From: Spirochaetae bacterium HGW-Spirochaetae-9
GTDB taxonomy: Bacteria > Spirochaetota > Spirochaetia > Treponematales > Rectinemataceae
Length of the DNA stretch: 11,192 nucleotides
Direction of reading: 5' to 3'
Assembly (NCBI GenBank): GCA_002839205.1
Contig: PGXP01000028.1
Span: 1-11,192 of the forward strand
Shown here: positions 1 to 6,586 of the stretch, piece after piece
How the letters are laid out: every line of letters begins with the position of its first letter
Numbering within the stretch: position 1 is the stretch's first letter
Notes under the pieces: generated by a model
Databases searched by the model: none
What the model was told of the DNA's origin: nothing
Seen by the model: only the letters and a program-made list of their open reading frames with translations
Translations under genes and position numbers: made by a program

Positions 1-381
1 CTCATGATGTTCGGAATGCCCATCATGTTCTTCTTCGTCCTCTACGATGTTCCGTCGGGTCTACTTCTTTACTGGATCGTGAGTAACGTGTTGACGATAG
101 CCCAGCAGATGGTGATCAACGACATGCTGAAGAAGCATAAGCTGGCCGCCGCCACCGCTCCATCAGGCCAATCCTTCCAGGGATCCAATGGCGCGATGAA
201 GACTGCGGGGAAGACGACGGTGCGGGGAAATGCTCCTGCGCCTGCGGCCGGCTTCGGCGACAAGGTAAAGGGCTGGCTCGAGAAAAAGGCGGCCGAAGCC
301 ACGAAAACAGCCGAAACCAAGGGTTCTTCTCCCTCGTCCCGCAAGGGCGATTCCGAAAAACCTGCAGGAAAAAAGCGCTGA
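1..381 (+). CDS. yidC: YidC/Oxa1 membrane protein insertase, C-terminal fragment
   Basis: The reading frame is open at the window edge, so only the last 126 residues are seen. YidC inserts proteins into the inner membrane, alone or with SecYEG. The fragment starts in a hydrophobic segment ([22 protein letters not shown]) that matches the last two transmembrane helices of the family, including the typical 'P-x-G-L-x-L-Y-W-x-V-S-N' and 'QQ' residues. After about residue 40 comes a hydrophilic tail of roughly 85 residues rich in Lys, Ala, Ser and Thr, ending in KKR. Long basic tails of this kind in some YidC homologues contact the ribosome; here that role is inference. khpB follows after 56 nt without an obvious promoter or terminator between, so the two are probably co-transcribed. 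Family assignment is firm because the yidC-jag order is widely conserved. Confidence 0.93.
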   Translation, partial: LMMFGMPIMFFFVLYDVPSGLLLYWIVSNVLTIAQQMVINDMLKKHKLAAATAPSGQSFQGSNGAMKTAGKTTVRGNAPAPAAGFGDKVKGWLEKKAAEATKTAETKGSSPSSRKGDSEKPAGKKR

Positions 382-437
382 CCAGGGCTCGGTGAGCCTT
401 AATTGGCCGTGATTATCCTCTCTTTAGGAGATGTACG

Positions 438-1172
438 ATGATATATGAATTTGAAGGCAAGACTGAGCGCGAAGCCATCGAACTTGCCGCCGCCCAGCTG
501 GGGATGGAAACGGATGAATTCGACGTGGAGATCCTTGAATCGCTCTCGGGTGGGTTGTTCAAGAAGGGGAAGGTGAAGATCAGGGTTCACACCGATGAGG
601 CGTCGCCGTCCAGTCCTGAACTGGCACCCAAGGCGATTCCCTCAAGTGGAGGCGCTTCAGTGGCCTCCATGATCGAGCACGCCGTCCTCTCTGATGCCGA
701 CCGCATGCCGATGGATGAGTTCGAGACGAAGATCGTGGCCTGGACGACAGAGGTTGTGGGCAAGATGGGATACCCGGCGAAGGTGTCCGTCCTGTTCAGG
801 GAAGAGAAGAAGGTGGGCCTGAAGATCGAGACGGAGAATACCTCGATCATCATCGGCAAGAAGGGCAAGAATATCGACGCGCTCCAGCTTCTGGCCAATG
901 TCTACGCGGGCAGGCTCGGCAGGGAAGACGTCAAGGTGATCCTGGATTCCGAAAACTACAGGATCCGCAGGGAAGAATCTTTGGTACGCATAGCCTACGA
1001 GTCGGCCGAGCAGGTGCGTCGCACGGGTCGCTCTATCCTTCTTGAACCCATGAATCCCTTCGAGCGCAGGATCATCCACACGACGCTGAACGACATCGTG
1101 GACATCGAGACAAAGAGCGAAGGCGAAGGCTTGTTCAAACAGGTGCGCATAATGTTCCGCGGAAGGAAATAG
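438..1172 (+). CDS. khpB: KhpB/Jag RNA-binding protein (Jag_N, KH and R3H domains)
   Basis: A 244-residue cytoplasmic RNA-binding protein of the Jag/KhpB (EloR, SpoIIIJ-associated) family. Three parts are visible. Residues 1-50 form the Jag_N domain with the characteristic 'SGGLFKKGKVKIRV' end. Residues about 95-170 form a type II KH domain with the GxxG loop G140-K-K-G143 inside 'IIIGKKGKNIDALQ'. Residues about 175-244 form an R3H domain with R210-x3-H214 in 'NPFERRIIH'. The linker at 52-78 is Ser/Pro/Ala-rich. Start at 438 is supported by TAGGAG at 425-430, seven bases upstream; an ATG at 431 runs into a stop after five codons. In Firmicutes the protein partners KhpA and affects cell elongation and division; in this organism the role is inferred. 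It is the last gene before a strong terminator. Confidence 0.95.
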   Translation: MIYEFEGKTEREAIELAAAQLGMETDEFDVEILESLSGGLFKKGKVKIRVHTDEASPSSPELAPKAIPSSGGASVASMIEHAVLSDADRMPMDEFETKIVAWTTEVVGKMGYPAKVSVLFREEKKVGLKIETENTSIIIGKKGKNIDALQLLANVYAGRLGREDVKVILDSENYRIRREESLVRIAYESAEQVRRTGRSILLEPMNPFERRIIHTTLNDIVDIETKSEGEGLFKQVRIMFRGRK

Positions 1173-1190
1173 GCGGCACTGCCCGCAAAG

Positions 1191-1229
1191 ATGGCCGGCA
1201 TCCTGACTTTCAGGTTACCGGCCATTTTT
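1191..1229 (+). terminator. Intrinsic terminator of the yidC-khpB operon
   Basis: ATGGCCGG (1191-1198) pairs perfectly with CCGGCCAT (1218-1225). Above a small interior mismatch region, CCTGA (1202-1206) pairs with TCAGG (1210-1214) around a CTT loop. The stem is followed at once by TTTTT (1225-1229). It lies 18 nt after the khpB stop, so it separates yidC-khpB from the rnf operon. Confidence 0.9.
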
Positions 1230-1286
1230 ATAGATACTTTGTTATCAATAATCGCCAACGTAAATTTTCATATTATAAGAAGCTAA

Positions 1287-1302
1287 GCATGGCTTTCCAT
1301 GC
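1287..1302. repeat. Perfect inverted repeat upstream of the rnf promoter
   Basis: GCATGG (1287-1292) and CCATGC (1297-1302) are perfect inverted arms around CTTT. The repeat ends 8 nt before the proposed -35 box of the rnf promoter, in the AT-rich stretch between the khpB terminator and rnfC. It could be an operator for a dimeric regulator, but a 6-bp palindrome alone is weak evidence and no known consensus is recognised. Confidence 0.3.
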
Positions 1303-1310
1303 GGTTAAGC

Positions 1311-1340
1311 TTGACCGTTTTCAGAATTCCGGGTTAAAAT
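1311..1340 (+). promoter_or_regulatory. Sigma70-type promoter of the rnf operon
   Basis: TTGACC (1311-1316) and TAAAAT (1335-1340) match the -35 and -10 consensus at five of six positions each, with an 18-nt spacer. Transcription would start near 1347, leaving a leader of about 89 nt before rnfC. Because the start point falls after the in-frame ATG at 1289, this promoter supports the downstream rnfC start at 1436. The leader holds a possible weak stem (GCAGG 1390-1394 with CCTGC 1412-1416) next to the ribosome binding site. I see no other gene in the 263 nt between khpB and rnfC. Confidence 0.65.
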
Positions 1341-1416
1341 TCGGCGTTTCCCACCCATCCATCGTGTCCACTCCCGGTAGCAGAAAGGGGCAGGCACGGA
1401 AGCGGATATTACCTGC

Positions 1417-1423
1417 AAAGGAG
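1417..1423 (+). promoter_or_regulatory. Ribosome binding site deciding the rnfC start
   Basis: AAAGGAG sits 12 nt before the ATG at 1436, a rather long spacer. The alternative in-frame ATG at 1289 has no such site: the bases before it (TATAAGAAGCTAAGC) lack an AGGA core. Confidence 0.7.
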
Positions 1424-1435
1424 ATTTTTTCCGCC

Positions 1436-2818
1436 ATGGCAGTAAAGACCTTCAAGGGCGGCGCACACCCGCCCGAAAGAAAAGACCGTTCAAGCGGCCT
1501 TGCTGTAGAACACCTGTACGAGGTCAAGCAGCTTGTCGTCCCCGTGAACCAGCACTTTGGAGCTCCGCTCCAGGCTTTGGTGAAGGTGGGCGACCTGGTG
1601 AAGCGCGGGCAGAAGATCGCTGATGCCGAAGGGCGGATGACGGTTCCCGTCCATTCACCGATGGCCGGCATCGTCAAGAAGATTGAGCCCCGGACCCAAT
1701 CCAACAACTCTGACGGACCATGCATCGTCATCGAAGCCCTGCCTCCAGTAGCCGAAGGCGAGCCTGCGAGGACTCCCGAGGATCTCGTGGATTTTCTGCC
1801 GTCCCTGGACGCCTTCGCCTGCACGAAAGATGAGGCTTTGGCCAGGGTGCGCGCGGCAGGCATCGTCGGCATGGGAGGCGCTGGTTTTCCAACCCATATA
1901 AAGCTGGCTCCCTCCAAGCCCATCGCCGTCGTCATCGCGAACGGGGCCGAGTGCGAGCCCTTCCTCACGATCGACGAGCGGACAATGATAGAGCGGCCCG
2001 AAGATGTGGTGGAAGGTGTCGCCATCACGATGAAGATCGTGAACGCGCCCGAAGGCGTCATCGCCGTTGAGGAGAACAAGGCCCACGCCATCCCTCTCCT
2101 CGAAAAGGCAATAGCCTCCAGCCCGCGCACGCGGGACGGGATGAAAATCCGCGTCCAGCTTCTGAAGACCAAGTATCCTCAGGGCGGCGAGAAAATGCTT
2201 ATCACTGCCATAACAGGCAGGGAAGTACCTTCGGGCGGTCTTCCCATGGACGTGGGCTGCGTGGTGCAGAATATCGGCACACTCTGTGCCATGGTGGACG
2301 CCTTCAGGGAGGGCAAGCCTCTGATCGAGCGCGGCCTCACTATAACGGGCGGCGCATGCACGAAGCCAGTCAATGTGATAGCGCCGATCGGTACCCCTGT
2401 GGCCGACATCATCGCCGCGGGATTCGTCCAGGTGGACGAAGCCGCTCTCGGCATGGTGATCTACGGTGGCCCCATGATGGGCGTCGCCGTTCCCAACTAC
2501 CAGATTCCCGTGCAGAAGAACACGTCGGGCGTCCTCCTTTTGACCGCCGAGGAGGCGAAGCATTGGGAGGAAGAAACATGCATCCGCTGTGGCCGCTGCA
2601 TGCGCGCCTGCTCCTGCAGGCTCTCGCCGGCCCTGCTGGCCGTGGCGATAGAGGCAGGCGACTACAAGGAAGCCGAAAAGATAGGTCTTCTGGACTGCAT
2701 CGAATGCGGAACCTGTTCCTTCGTCTGTCCGGCGCACCGCCACCTCGTGCAGCGCTTCCGGGTTGGCAAGCAGGTGCTGCGCGCCCTGAAACAAAAGGAG
2801 GCCCAGAATGCCCGCTAA
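1436..2818 (+). CDS. rnfC: Rnf complex subunit RnfC (NADH- and FMN-binding, two [4Fe-4S])
   Basis: RnfC is the cytoplasmic subunit where NAD(H) reacts in the ion-pumping ferredoxin:NAD oxidoreductase. From ATG 1436 it has 460 residues, and its first residues MAVKTFKGGAHPPERK match the conserved RnfC N-terminus; the frame is open back to 1289, but that stretch resembles nothing and precedes the likely transcription start. Visible parts are the biotinyl-like N-terminal domain (about 25-100, 'VPVHSPMAGIV'), the nucleotide/flavin-binding core (G145-M-G-G-A-G-F-P-T-H, N169-G-A-E-C-E-P-F, K246-Y-P-Q-G-G-E-K), and two ferredoxin-type motifs, C382/C385/C388/C392 and C421/C424/C427/C431. The first motif ends C-S-C, with an extra C394, instead of the usual C-P. 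It is first in the operon; the last 11 nt overlap rnfD. Confidence 0.96.
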   Translation: MAVKTFKGGAHPPERKDRSSGLAVEHLYEVKQLVVPVNQHFGAPLQALVKVGDLVKRGQKIADAEGRMTVPVHSPMAGIVKKIEPRTQSNNSDGPCIVIEALPPVAEGEPARTPEDLVDFLPSLDAFACTKDEALARVRAAGIVGMGGAGFPTHIKLAPSKPIAVVIANGAECEPFLTIDERTMIERPEDVVEGVAITMKIVNAPEGVIAVEENKAHAIPLLEKAIASSPRTRDGMKIRVQLLKTKYPQGGEKMLITAITGREVPSGGLPMDVGCVVQNIGTLCAMVDAFREGKPLIERGLTITGGACTKPVNVIAPIGTPVADIIAAGFVQVDEAALGMVIYGGPMMGVAVPNYQIPVQKNTSGVLLLTAEEAKHWEEETCIRCGRCMRACSCRLSPALLAVAIEAGDYKEAEKIGLLDCIECGTCSFVCPAHRHLVQRFRVGKQVLRALKQKEAQNAR

Positions 2819-3818
2819 AGGCATCTTGCTCTCGTCGAGCCCCCACTCCTTCACGCCGGTGACGACGCCGCGCATGATGCTCTCCGTCGTTATTGCCCTG
2901 ATTCCGGCCGTGGGATATAGCGTCTACCTCTATGGCTTCTCGGCCCTTGCCCTCATCCTGGTGTCGGTAGGTTCGGCTGTCGCGGCGGAGTATCTCTTCC
3001 GCAAGGCTATCAAGGCCTCGACGACGATCGGCGATTTTTCTGCCGTCATCACCGGCCTTCTCCTCGCCCTGATTCTTCCCCCCGCGACGCCTCTGTGGAT
3101 GGCCGCCCTCGGCGCCGTCTTCGCGATCGTCGTGGCCAAGGAATTCTTCGGCGGCCTGGGCGCCAACCCCTTCAACCCCGCGCTCATCGGGCGCGCCTTC
3201 CTCCTCATGAGCTTCCCTGCGGCGATTACGACCTGGACGATGCCCAACGGCCTCGCTCTGGCCGCCGACGCCACCAGCACCGCCACCCCCCTCGCCCTCA
3301 TGAAGCAGGGCGGAAACCTGGCCGACGTCGCCGCCTACTTCGGGGCATCGGATTCAGGTTCCTTCATGCGCCAGCTCTTCATGGGTTACCGTTCGGGCTC
3401 CCTCGGTGAAAGCTCCATCCTTCTCATCCTTCTGGGCGGGCTTTTTCTCATCGCCATCGGCGTGGTGCAGTGGATAGTTCCCGCCGCTATGCTGGCTTCG
3501 ACCTTTGTTTTCGCCTGGCTCCTGGGCATGAATCCCCTCTTTTCCCTTTTGACGGGCGGTGTGGTGTTCGGCGCCTTTTTCATGGCCAGCGACTATTCGA
3601 CAAGGCCACTTACTCCCGTCGGACAGGCTATATTCGGTGTCGGTATCGGCGCAATAACGGTGATCATACGAAAATTCGGCGGATTCCCCGAGGGTGTAAC
3701 CTACGCGATTCTCATCATGAACATCATCACTCCCTTCCTCAACAAGATCAGGGTAAAGAAGTATGGCTTTGTGCCTCCCGTGAAGCCTGCGAAACCTTCC
3801 AAGGAGGCAGGCAAATGA
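2808..3818 (+). CDS. rnfD: Rnf complex subunit RnfD (membrane, covalent FMN)
   Basis: A 336-residue integral membrane subunit of the NqrB/RnfD family, thought to belong to the electron and ion path of the complex. About ten hydrophobic segments are visible. The conserved 'GLGANPFNPALIGRAF' lies at 116-131, and 'MASDYSTRPLTPVGQAIFG' at 259-277. The FMN attachment motif reads D154-A-T-S157-T-A-T160, fitting the Dxx(S/T)xAT signature, so T160 is the expected flavinylated residue; the usual Gly is Thr here. The C-terminus is Lys/Pro-rich. The start has an excellent AAAGGAGG (2794-2801) six bases upstream and overlaps rnfC by 11 nt; the stop overlaps rnfG by 4 nt (ATGA), pointing to translational coupling. 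Confidence 0.96.
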   Translation: MPAKGILLSSSPHSFTPVTTPRMMLSVVIALIPAVGYSVYLYGFSALALILVSVGSAVAAEYLFRKAIKASTTIGDFSAVITGLLLALILPPATPLWMAALGAVFAIVVAKEFFGGLGANPFNPALIGRAFLLMSFPAAITTWTMPNGLALAADATSTATPLALMKQGGNLADVAAYFGASDSGSFMRQLFMGYRSGSLGESSILLILLGGLFLIAIGVVQWIVPAAMLASTFVFAWLLGMNPLFSLLTGGVVFGAFFMASDYSTRPLTPVGQAIFGVGIGAITVIIRKFGGFPEGVTYAILIMNIITPFLNKIRVKKYGFVPPVKPAKPSKEAGK

Positions 3819-4417
3819 AGAGCATAGCCAAACTCGGCTTTGTGCTGGCCCTTTTTGCGGTGGCCGCCTGCGCGAGCCTCGCTGTAGTGTACGCCATCAC
3901 CAAGCCACAGATTGAAGCACAGGACCAGATAGCCCTCACGGCATCGCTGAAGGAGCTCTTTCCTGAAGGCGAAACCTTCGAGGATATAAGCGCTTCGGTA
4001 ATCTCCGACAATCCCGAGGTGAAGTTCCAGAGCGCCATGCTCGCAAAGAGCGCCGCAGCGCCCCTGGGCGTGGCGATAAAGGCTTCGGGCGCCAGCTACG
4101 GCGGCCAAGCCACACTCCTCGTTGGCGTTCAGCTCAACAGGAGCATCGCAGGCGTCCGCGTGCTCGAGCTCAACGATACGGCAGGCCTTGGCGCCAATGC
4201 CAAGAACGAAGGCTACTATGTGAACAAGGCCGAGAAGACAACCTTCCCCGGCCAGTTTTCGGGCAAATTCGTCACCGACCCTTTCGAGGTCAAGAACGAT
4301 GTCGTGGCGATCACCGCCTCTACCATCACCTCGAAAGCCCTGACGCGCATCGTGAAGAGCTCGGCCGATGCCGCGGTGCTCTGGCTCGAGAACTCGACGA
4401 TAGAGGGAGGGAAGTGA
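3815..4417 (+). CDS. rnfG: Rnf complex subunit RnfG (covalent FMN, membrane-anchored)
   Basis: A 200-residue protein with one N-terminal membrane helix (about 6-28) and an FMN-binding domain outside the cytoplasm, as in NqrC/RnfG. The domain shows 'LNDTAGLGANAK' (119-130), a family hallmark, and the flavinylation region near 164-173 (V-A-I-T167-A-S-T170-I-T-S). T170 is the expected FMN-bearing residue. The motif departs from the canonical D-x-x-(S/T)-G-A-T: the Asp position is Val, Gly is Ala and Ala is Ser. The frame is open far upstream into rnfD, but the start at 3815 is set by AAGGAGG (3801-3807) and the ATGA overlap with the rnfD stop. ApbE-type flavin transferase, which would attach FMN, is not encoded in this window. 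Confidence 0.94.
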   Translation: MKSIAKLGFVLALFAVAACASLAVVYAITKPQIEAQDQIALTASLKELFPEGETFEDISASVISDNPEVKFQSAMLAKSAAAPLGVAIKASGASYGGQATLLVGVQLNRSIAGVRVLELNDTAGLGANAKNEGYYVNKAEKTTFPGQFSGKFVTDPFEVKNDVVAITASTITSKALTRIVKSSADAAVLWLENSTIEGGK

Positions 4418-4418
4418 C

Positions 4419-5036
4419 ATGAAAAGCCTCTGGAAAACCTTCAAGCAGGGCATCATCTACGAAAACCCCCTGCTCATGCTCATGATAGGACTCTGCTCCG
4501 CCCTCGCCGTCACCTCCAGCGTGGCCAACGGCATCGGCATGGGGCTGGCCATGACCTTCGTCCTTCTCTTCTCGGAGATTTTCATCTCCCTGTTCAGGAA
4601 GGCGATTCCCTCATCGGCGCGAATGCCGATCTTCATCATCATCATCGCGGCCTTCACCACCATGGTGGATCTCGTGATGAAGGCCTACTTCCCCGAACTC
4701 TCGAAGAGCATGGGCGTCTTCATACCCCTCATCGTCGTCAACTGCATCATCATGGGACGCGTGGAAGCCTTCGCCTCCAAGCAGAAAGTGATGCCGGCGA
4801 TCTTCGATTCCTTCGGCATGGGCCTGGGCTATACCTGGGTAATGGTGGGCATAGCGGCTGTCCGCGAACTTCTCGGCAACGGGACTTTCGCCGGAATGCA
4901 GGTGATGCCCCAATCCTACCAGCCCATCCTCTTCTTCATCCTGCCGCCGGGCGGATTCCTGGTGTTCGGCCTCTTCATCTCGTTCAACATCTGGCTCAAG
5001 AACAGGATGCAGAAAACGGCCAAGGAGCGTGCATAA
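4419..5036 (+). CDS. rnfE: Rnf complex subunit RnfE (membrane)
   Basis: A 205-residue polytopic membrane protein of the NqrD/RnfE family with about six helices. RnfE and RnfA are related, pack with inverted topology, and together hold a [2Fe-2S] cluster within the membrane. The two expected ligands are C26 ('IGLCSALAVT') and C109 ('LIVVNCIIMGRVEAFA'). The first motif reads C-S-A-L-A-V-T, which from memory looks more like NqrD than the usual RnfE C-P-T-L-A-V-T. The gene starts one base after the rnfG stop, with a purine-rich AGAGGGAGG site upstream, and its TAA shares one base with the ATG of rnfA (TAATG). Confidence 0.95.
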   Translation: MKSLWKTFKQGIIYENPLLMLMIGLCSALAVTSSVANGIGMGLAMTFVLLFSEIFISLFRKAIPSSARMPIFIIIIAAFTTMVDLVMKAYFPELSKSMGVFIPLIVVNCIIMGRVEAFASKQKVMPAIFDSFGMGLGYTWVMVGIAAVRELLGNGTFAGMQVMPQSYQPILFFILPPGGFLVFGLFISFNIWLKNRMQKTAKERA

Positions 5037-5611
5037 TGGATCTGATGAAAATATTCCTCGTTGCCCTGCTCGTGAACAACGTCGTCCTCATGCGATTTCT
5101 GGCCCTCTGCTCCTATGTGGGGATGACGAATGACGTAGGCCAGTCGGTCGGCATGGGCTTCGCCGTCACCTTCGTCACCGTCCTCGCGACGGCGGCTACC
5201 TGGCCTCTCTATCATTTTGTCCTTCTTCCCCTCGGGCTGGAGTTCCTCCAGATCCTGGTGTTCATCCTCGTCATCGCGAGTCTCGTGCAGCTGGTCGAGT
5301 TCTACCTGAAGAAGAATATTCCCGGCCTCTACGCGGCCATGGGCATCTACCTGCCGCTGATCACCACCAACTGCGCCATTCTCGCCGTCACCTTCGAGAA
5401 CATTTCGTACAAATACAGCTTCATCCAGTCGATCGTGTACTCGGTCGGCGTATCGCTGGGCTACCTCCTGGCGATGGTGCTCCTTGCGGGCGTGCGCGAC
5501 AGGATAAAGACGAGCCCTGTGCCGAAGTTCCTCCAGGGAACGCCAATTCTCTTTATCGCTTCGAGTCTGCTGGGCGTGGCTTTCATGGGCTTCTCCGGGC
5601 TCATAAAATAG
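5036..5611 (+). CDS. rnfA: Rnf complex subunit RnfA (membrane)
   Basis: A 191-residue integral membrane subunit, NqrE/RnfA family, with about six helices. It pairs with RnfE. Conserved 'NNVVLMRFLALC' (14-25) and 'YLPLITTNCAILAV' (105-118) supply C25 and C113, the expected ligands of the shared [2Fe-2S] cluster. 'GVRDRI' (152-157) near the C-terminal part is also typical. The motif after C25 is C-S-Y-V-G, where RnfA usually has C-P-F-x-G. AAGGAG (5022-5027) lies eight bases before the start. The gene is translationally coupled to rnfE through TAATG. Length is normal for the family. Confidence 0.95.
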   Translation: MDLMKIFLVALLVNNVVLMRFLALCSYVGMTNDVGQSVGMGFAVTFVTVLATAATWPLYHFVLLPLGLEFLQILVFILVIASLVQLVEFYLKKNIPGLYAAMGIYLPLITTNCAILAVTFENISYKYSFIQSIVYSVGVSLGYLLAMVLLAGVRDRIKTSPVPKFLQGTPILFIASSLLGVAFMGFSGLIK

Positions 5612-5621
5612 GGGAAGGAAA

Positions 5622-6461
5622 ATGACAGTCATTCTGATAACGATTGTTTTCGCGGCGATACTGGCCTTTGTGCTGGGCGTTGCCCTGGGCTTTTTCCAGA
5701 AAAAATTCCATGTAGAGCGCGATCCCAAGATCGACGAAGTGCGCGCGGCCCTGCCGGGCGCCAACTGCGGCGGCTGTGGATTTCCTGGCTGCGACGGGTA
5801 CGCCGAGGCCGTGGCGATGGGCCGCGCGCCCACGACAAAGTGCTCGGCTGGCGGCGCCTCCACGGCCGAAGCCGTTTCGCAGATCATGGGCGTAAACGCC
5901 GCGGCCGAGGATCTCGTCACGGTGCTGCTCTGCCAGGGCACGAAAGATCTGGCCGTTTCGAAGGGCGACTATGTGGGCATCAAGACCTGCCGCGCCGCCA
6001 AGCTTTCGACGGGCGGCCTGAAAGCCTGCTCATGGGGCTGCCAGGGTTTGGGCGACTGCGTGACAGTATGCAAGTTCGACGCCCTCGAGATGGGCGAGGA
6101 CGGCCTGCCCCACGTGAACTACGAAAACTGCACAGGCTGCGGCATGTGTGTGACCGAGTGCCCGCAGAAGCTTTTCACCCTCGTGCCGCGAGGCAAGAAG
6201 GGATCGATCGTCCTTTGCTCCAACAGGAACGTGATCAAGGCGAACGTGATGAAGACCTGCAAGACGGGCTGCATCAAGTGCGAGATCTGCGTCAAGCAGT
6301 GCCCCGAGAAGTGCATCACGATGGTGAATGGCATTCCCGTCACCGATTATTCGAAGTGCACCTCCTGCGGCGTCTGCGTGGCAAAATGCCCGACCCACGC
6401 ATACAAGCTCCTTGAGACGGACGTTATGGGCGAGAAGAAGAAGGTTCCCGTAATGGCCTAG
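5622..6461 (+). CDS. rnfB: Rnf complex subunit RnfB (multi-cluster ferredoxin-like protein)
   Basis: RnfB is the entry or exit point for ferredoxin electrons. The 279-residue protein has an N-terminal membrane anchor (about 3-25), a four-Fe Fes domain with C49/C52/C57/C74 ('CGGCGFPGCDGYAEAV'), and two double ferredoxin regions: C136/C140/C146/C150 with C170/C173/C176/C180, and C217/C220/C223/C227 with C246/C249/C252/C256. This gives binding sites for about five [4Fe-4S] clusters, the longer type seen in clostridia and related anaerobes, against the shorter proteobacterial form. C104, C123, C199, C213 and C231 are additional cysteines. After C150 the usual Pro is Lys. The gene is 10 nt after rnfA, with GGGGAAGGA upstream, and is last in the operon. 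Confidence 0.95.
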   Translation: MTVILITIVFAAILAFVLGVALGFFQKKFHVERDPKIDEVRAALPGANCGGCGFPGCDGYAEAVAMGRAPTTKCSAGGASTAEAVSQIMGVNAAAEDLVTVLLCQGTKDLAVSKGDYVGIKTCRAAKLSTGGLKACSWGCQGLGDCVTVCKFDALEMGEDGLPHVNYENCTGCGMCVTECPQKLFTLVPRGKKGSIVLCSNRNVIKANVMKTCKTGCIKCEICVKQCPEKCITMVNGIPVTDYSKCTSCGVCVAKCPTHAYKLLETDVMGEKKKVPVMA

Positions 6462-6463
6462 AC

Positions 6464-6490
6464 ATCAGGCCGCTCTGAAAGAAGCCTGAT
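6464..6490 (+). other. Hairpin directly after rnfB
   Basis: ATCAGGC (6464-6470) and GCCTGAT (6484-6490) are perfect inverted arms with a 13-nt loop, starting 2 nt after the rnfB stop. No T-run follows, so it is probably not a terminator on its own; it may protect the mRNA end or act with the next hairpin. Confidence 0.5.
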
Positions 6491-6502
6491 TTGGTGCCGA
6501 AT

Positions 6503-6545
6503 AGGCGGTTGTCGAGGATGTATCCTCTCGATGGCCGCCTTTTTT
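6503..6545 (+). terminator. Intrinsic terminator of the rnf operon
   Basis: AGGCGG (6503-6508) pairs with CCGCCT (6535-6540). A GU-rich middle section follows, and the top is GAGGAT (6514-6519) with ATCCTC (6522-6527), shortened to leave a loop. TTTTTT (6540-6545) comes straight after, so it terminates plus-strand transcription. On the minus strand there is no T-run after the stem, so it should not efficiently stop the converging hydrolase gene. The 125 nt between the two genes hold nothing else. Confidence 0.85.
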
Positions 6546-6586
6546 GTTCAGTATCGTGCATGTTTCAAGTGGTCATGGGGCTGAGG

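Noticed and set aside
384..400. Hairpin between yidC and khpB (AGGGCTC/GAGCCTT)
   Set aside because: Stem of seven pairs with one G-T and no T-run after it; not a terminator and too small to call regulatory.
1242..1251. Palindrome TTATCAATAA as a Rex or FNR site
   Set aside because: It lacks the TTGTGAA/TTCACAA or TTGATNNNNATCAA half-sites; the short AT-rich palindrome is likely chance or part of the terminator flank.
1239..1276. TTGTTA (1239-1244) with TATTAT (1271-1276) as the rnf promoter
   Set aside because: The spacing is 26 nt, far too long; TTGACC-18-TAAAAT at 1311-1340 is much better.
1655..2875. 406-codon minus-strand open frame over rnfC
   Set aside because: It lies antisense to a certain rnfC, has His/Arg/Gly-rich composition typical of reading opposite a GC-rich gene, and shows no domain.
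4916..5941. 341-codon minus-strand open frame over rnfE-rnfB
   Set aside because: It crosses three secure genes and is rich in His, Glu and Asp, as expected from antisense reading of membrane proteins.
5840..6415. 191-codon plus-strand frame inside rnfB
   Set aside because: Out-of-frame reading of RnfB; Arg-rich and without recognisable domain.
2808..6461. The operon as Na+-NQR instead of Rnf
   Set aside because: RnfB with Fes and ferredoxin clusters and RnfC with two ferredoxin motifs are present, and there is no NqrA or NqrF; only individual motifs look NqrD-like.
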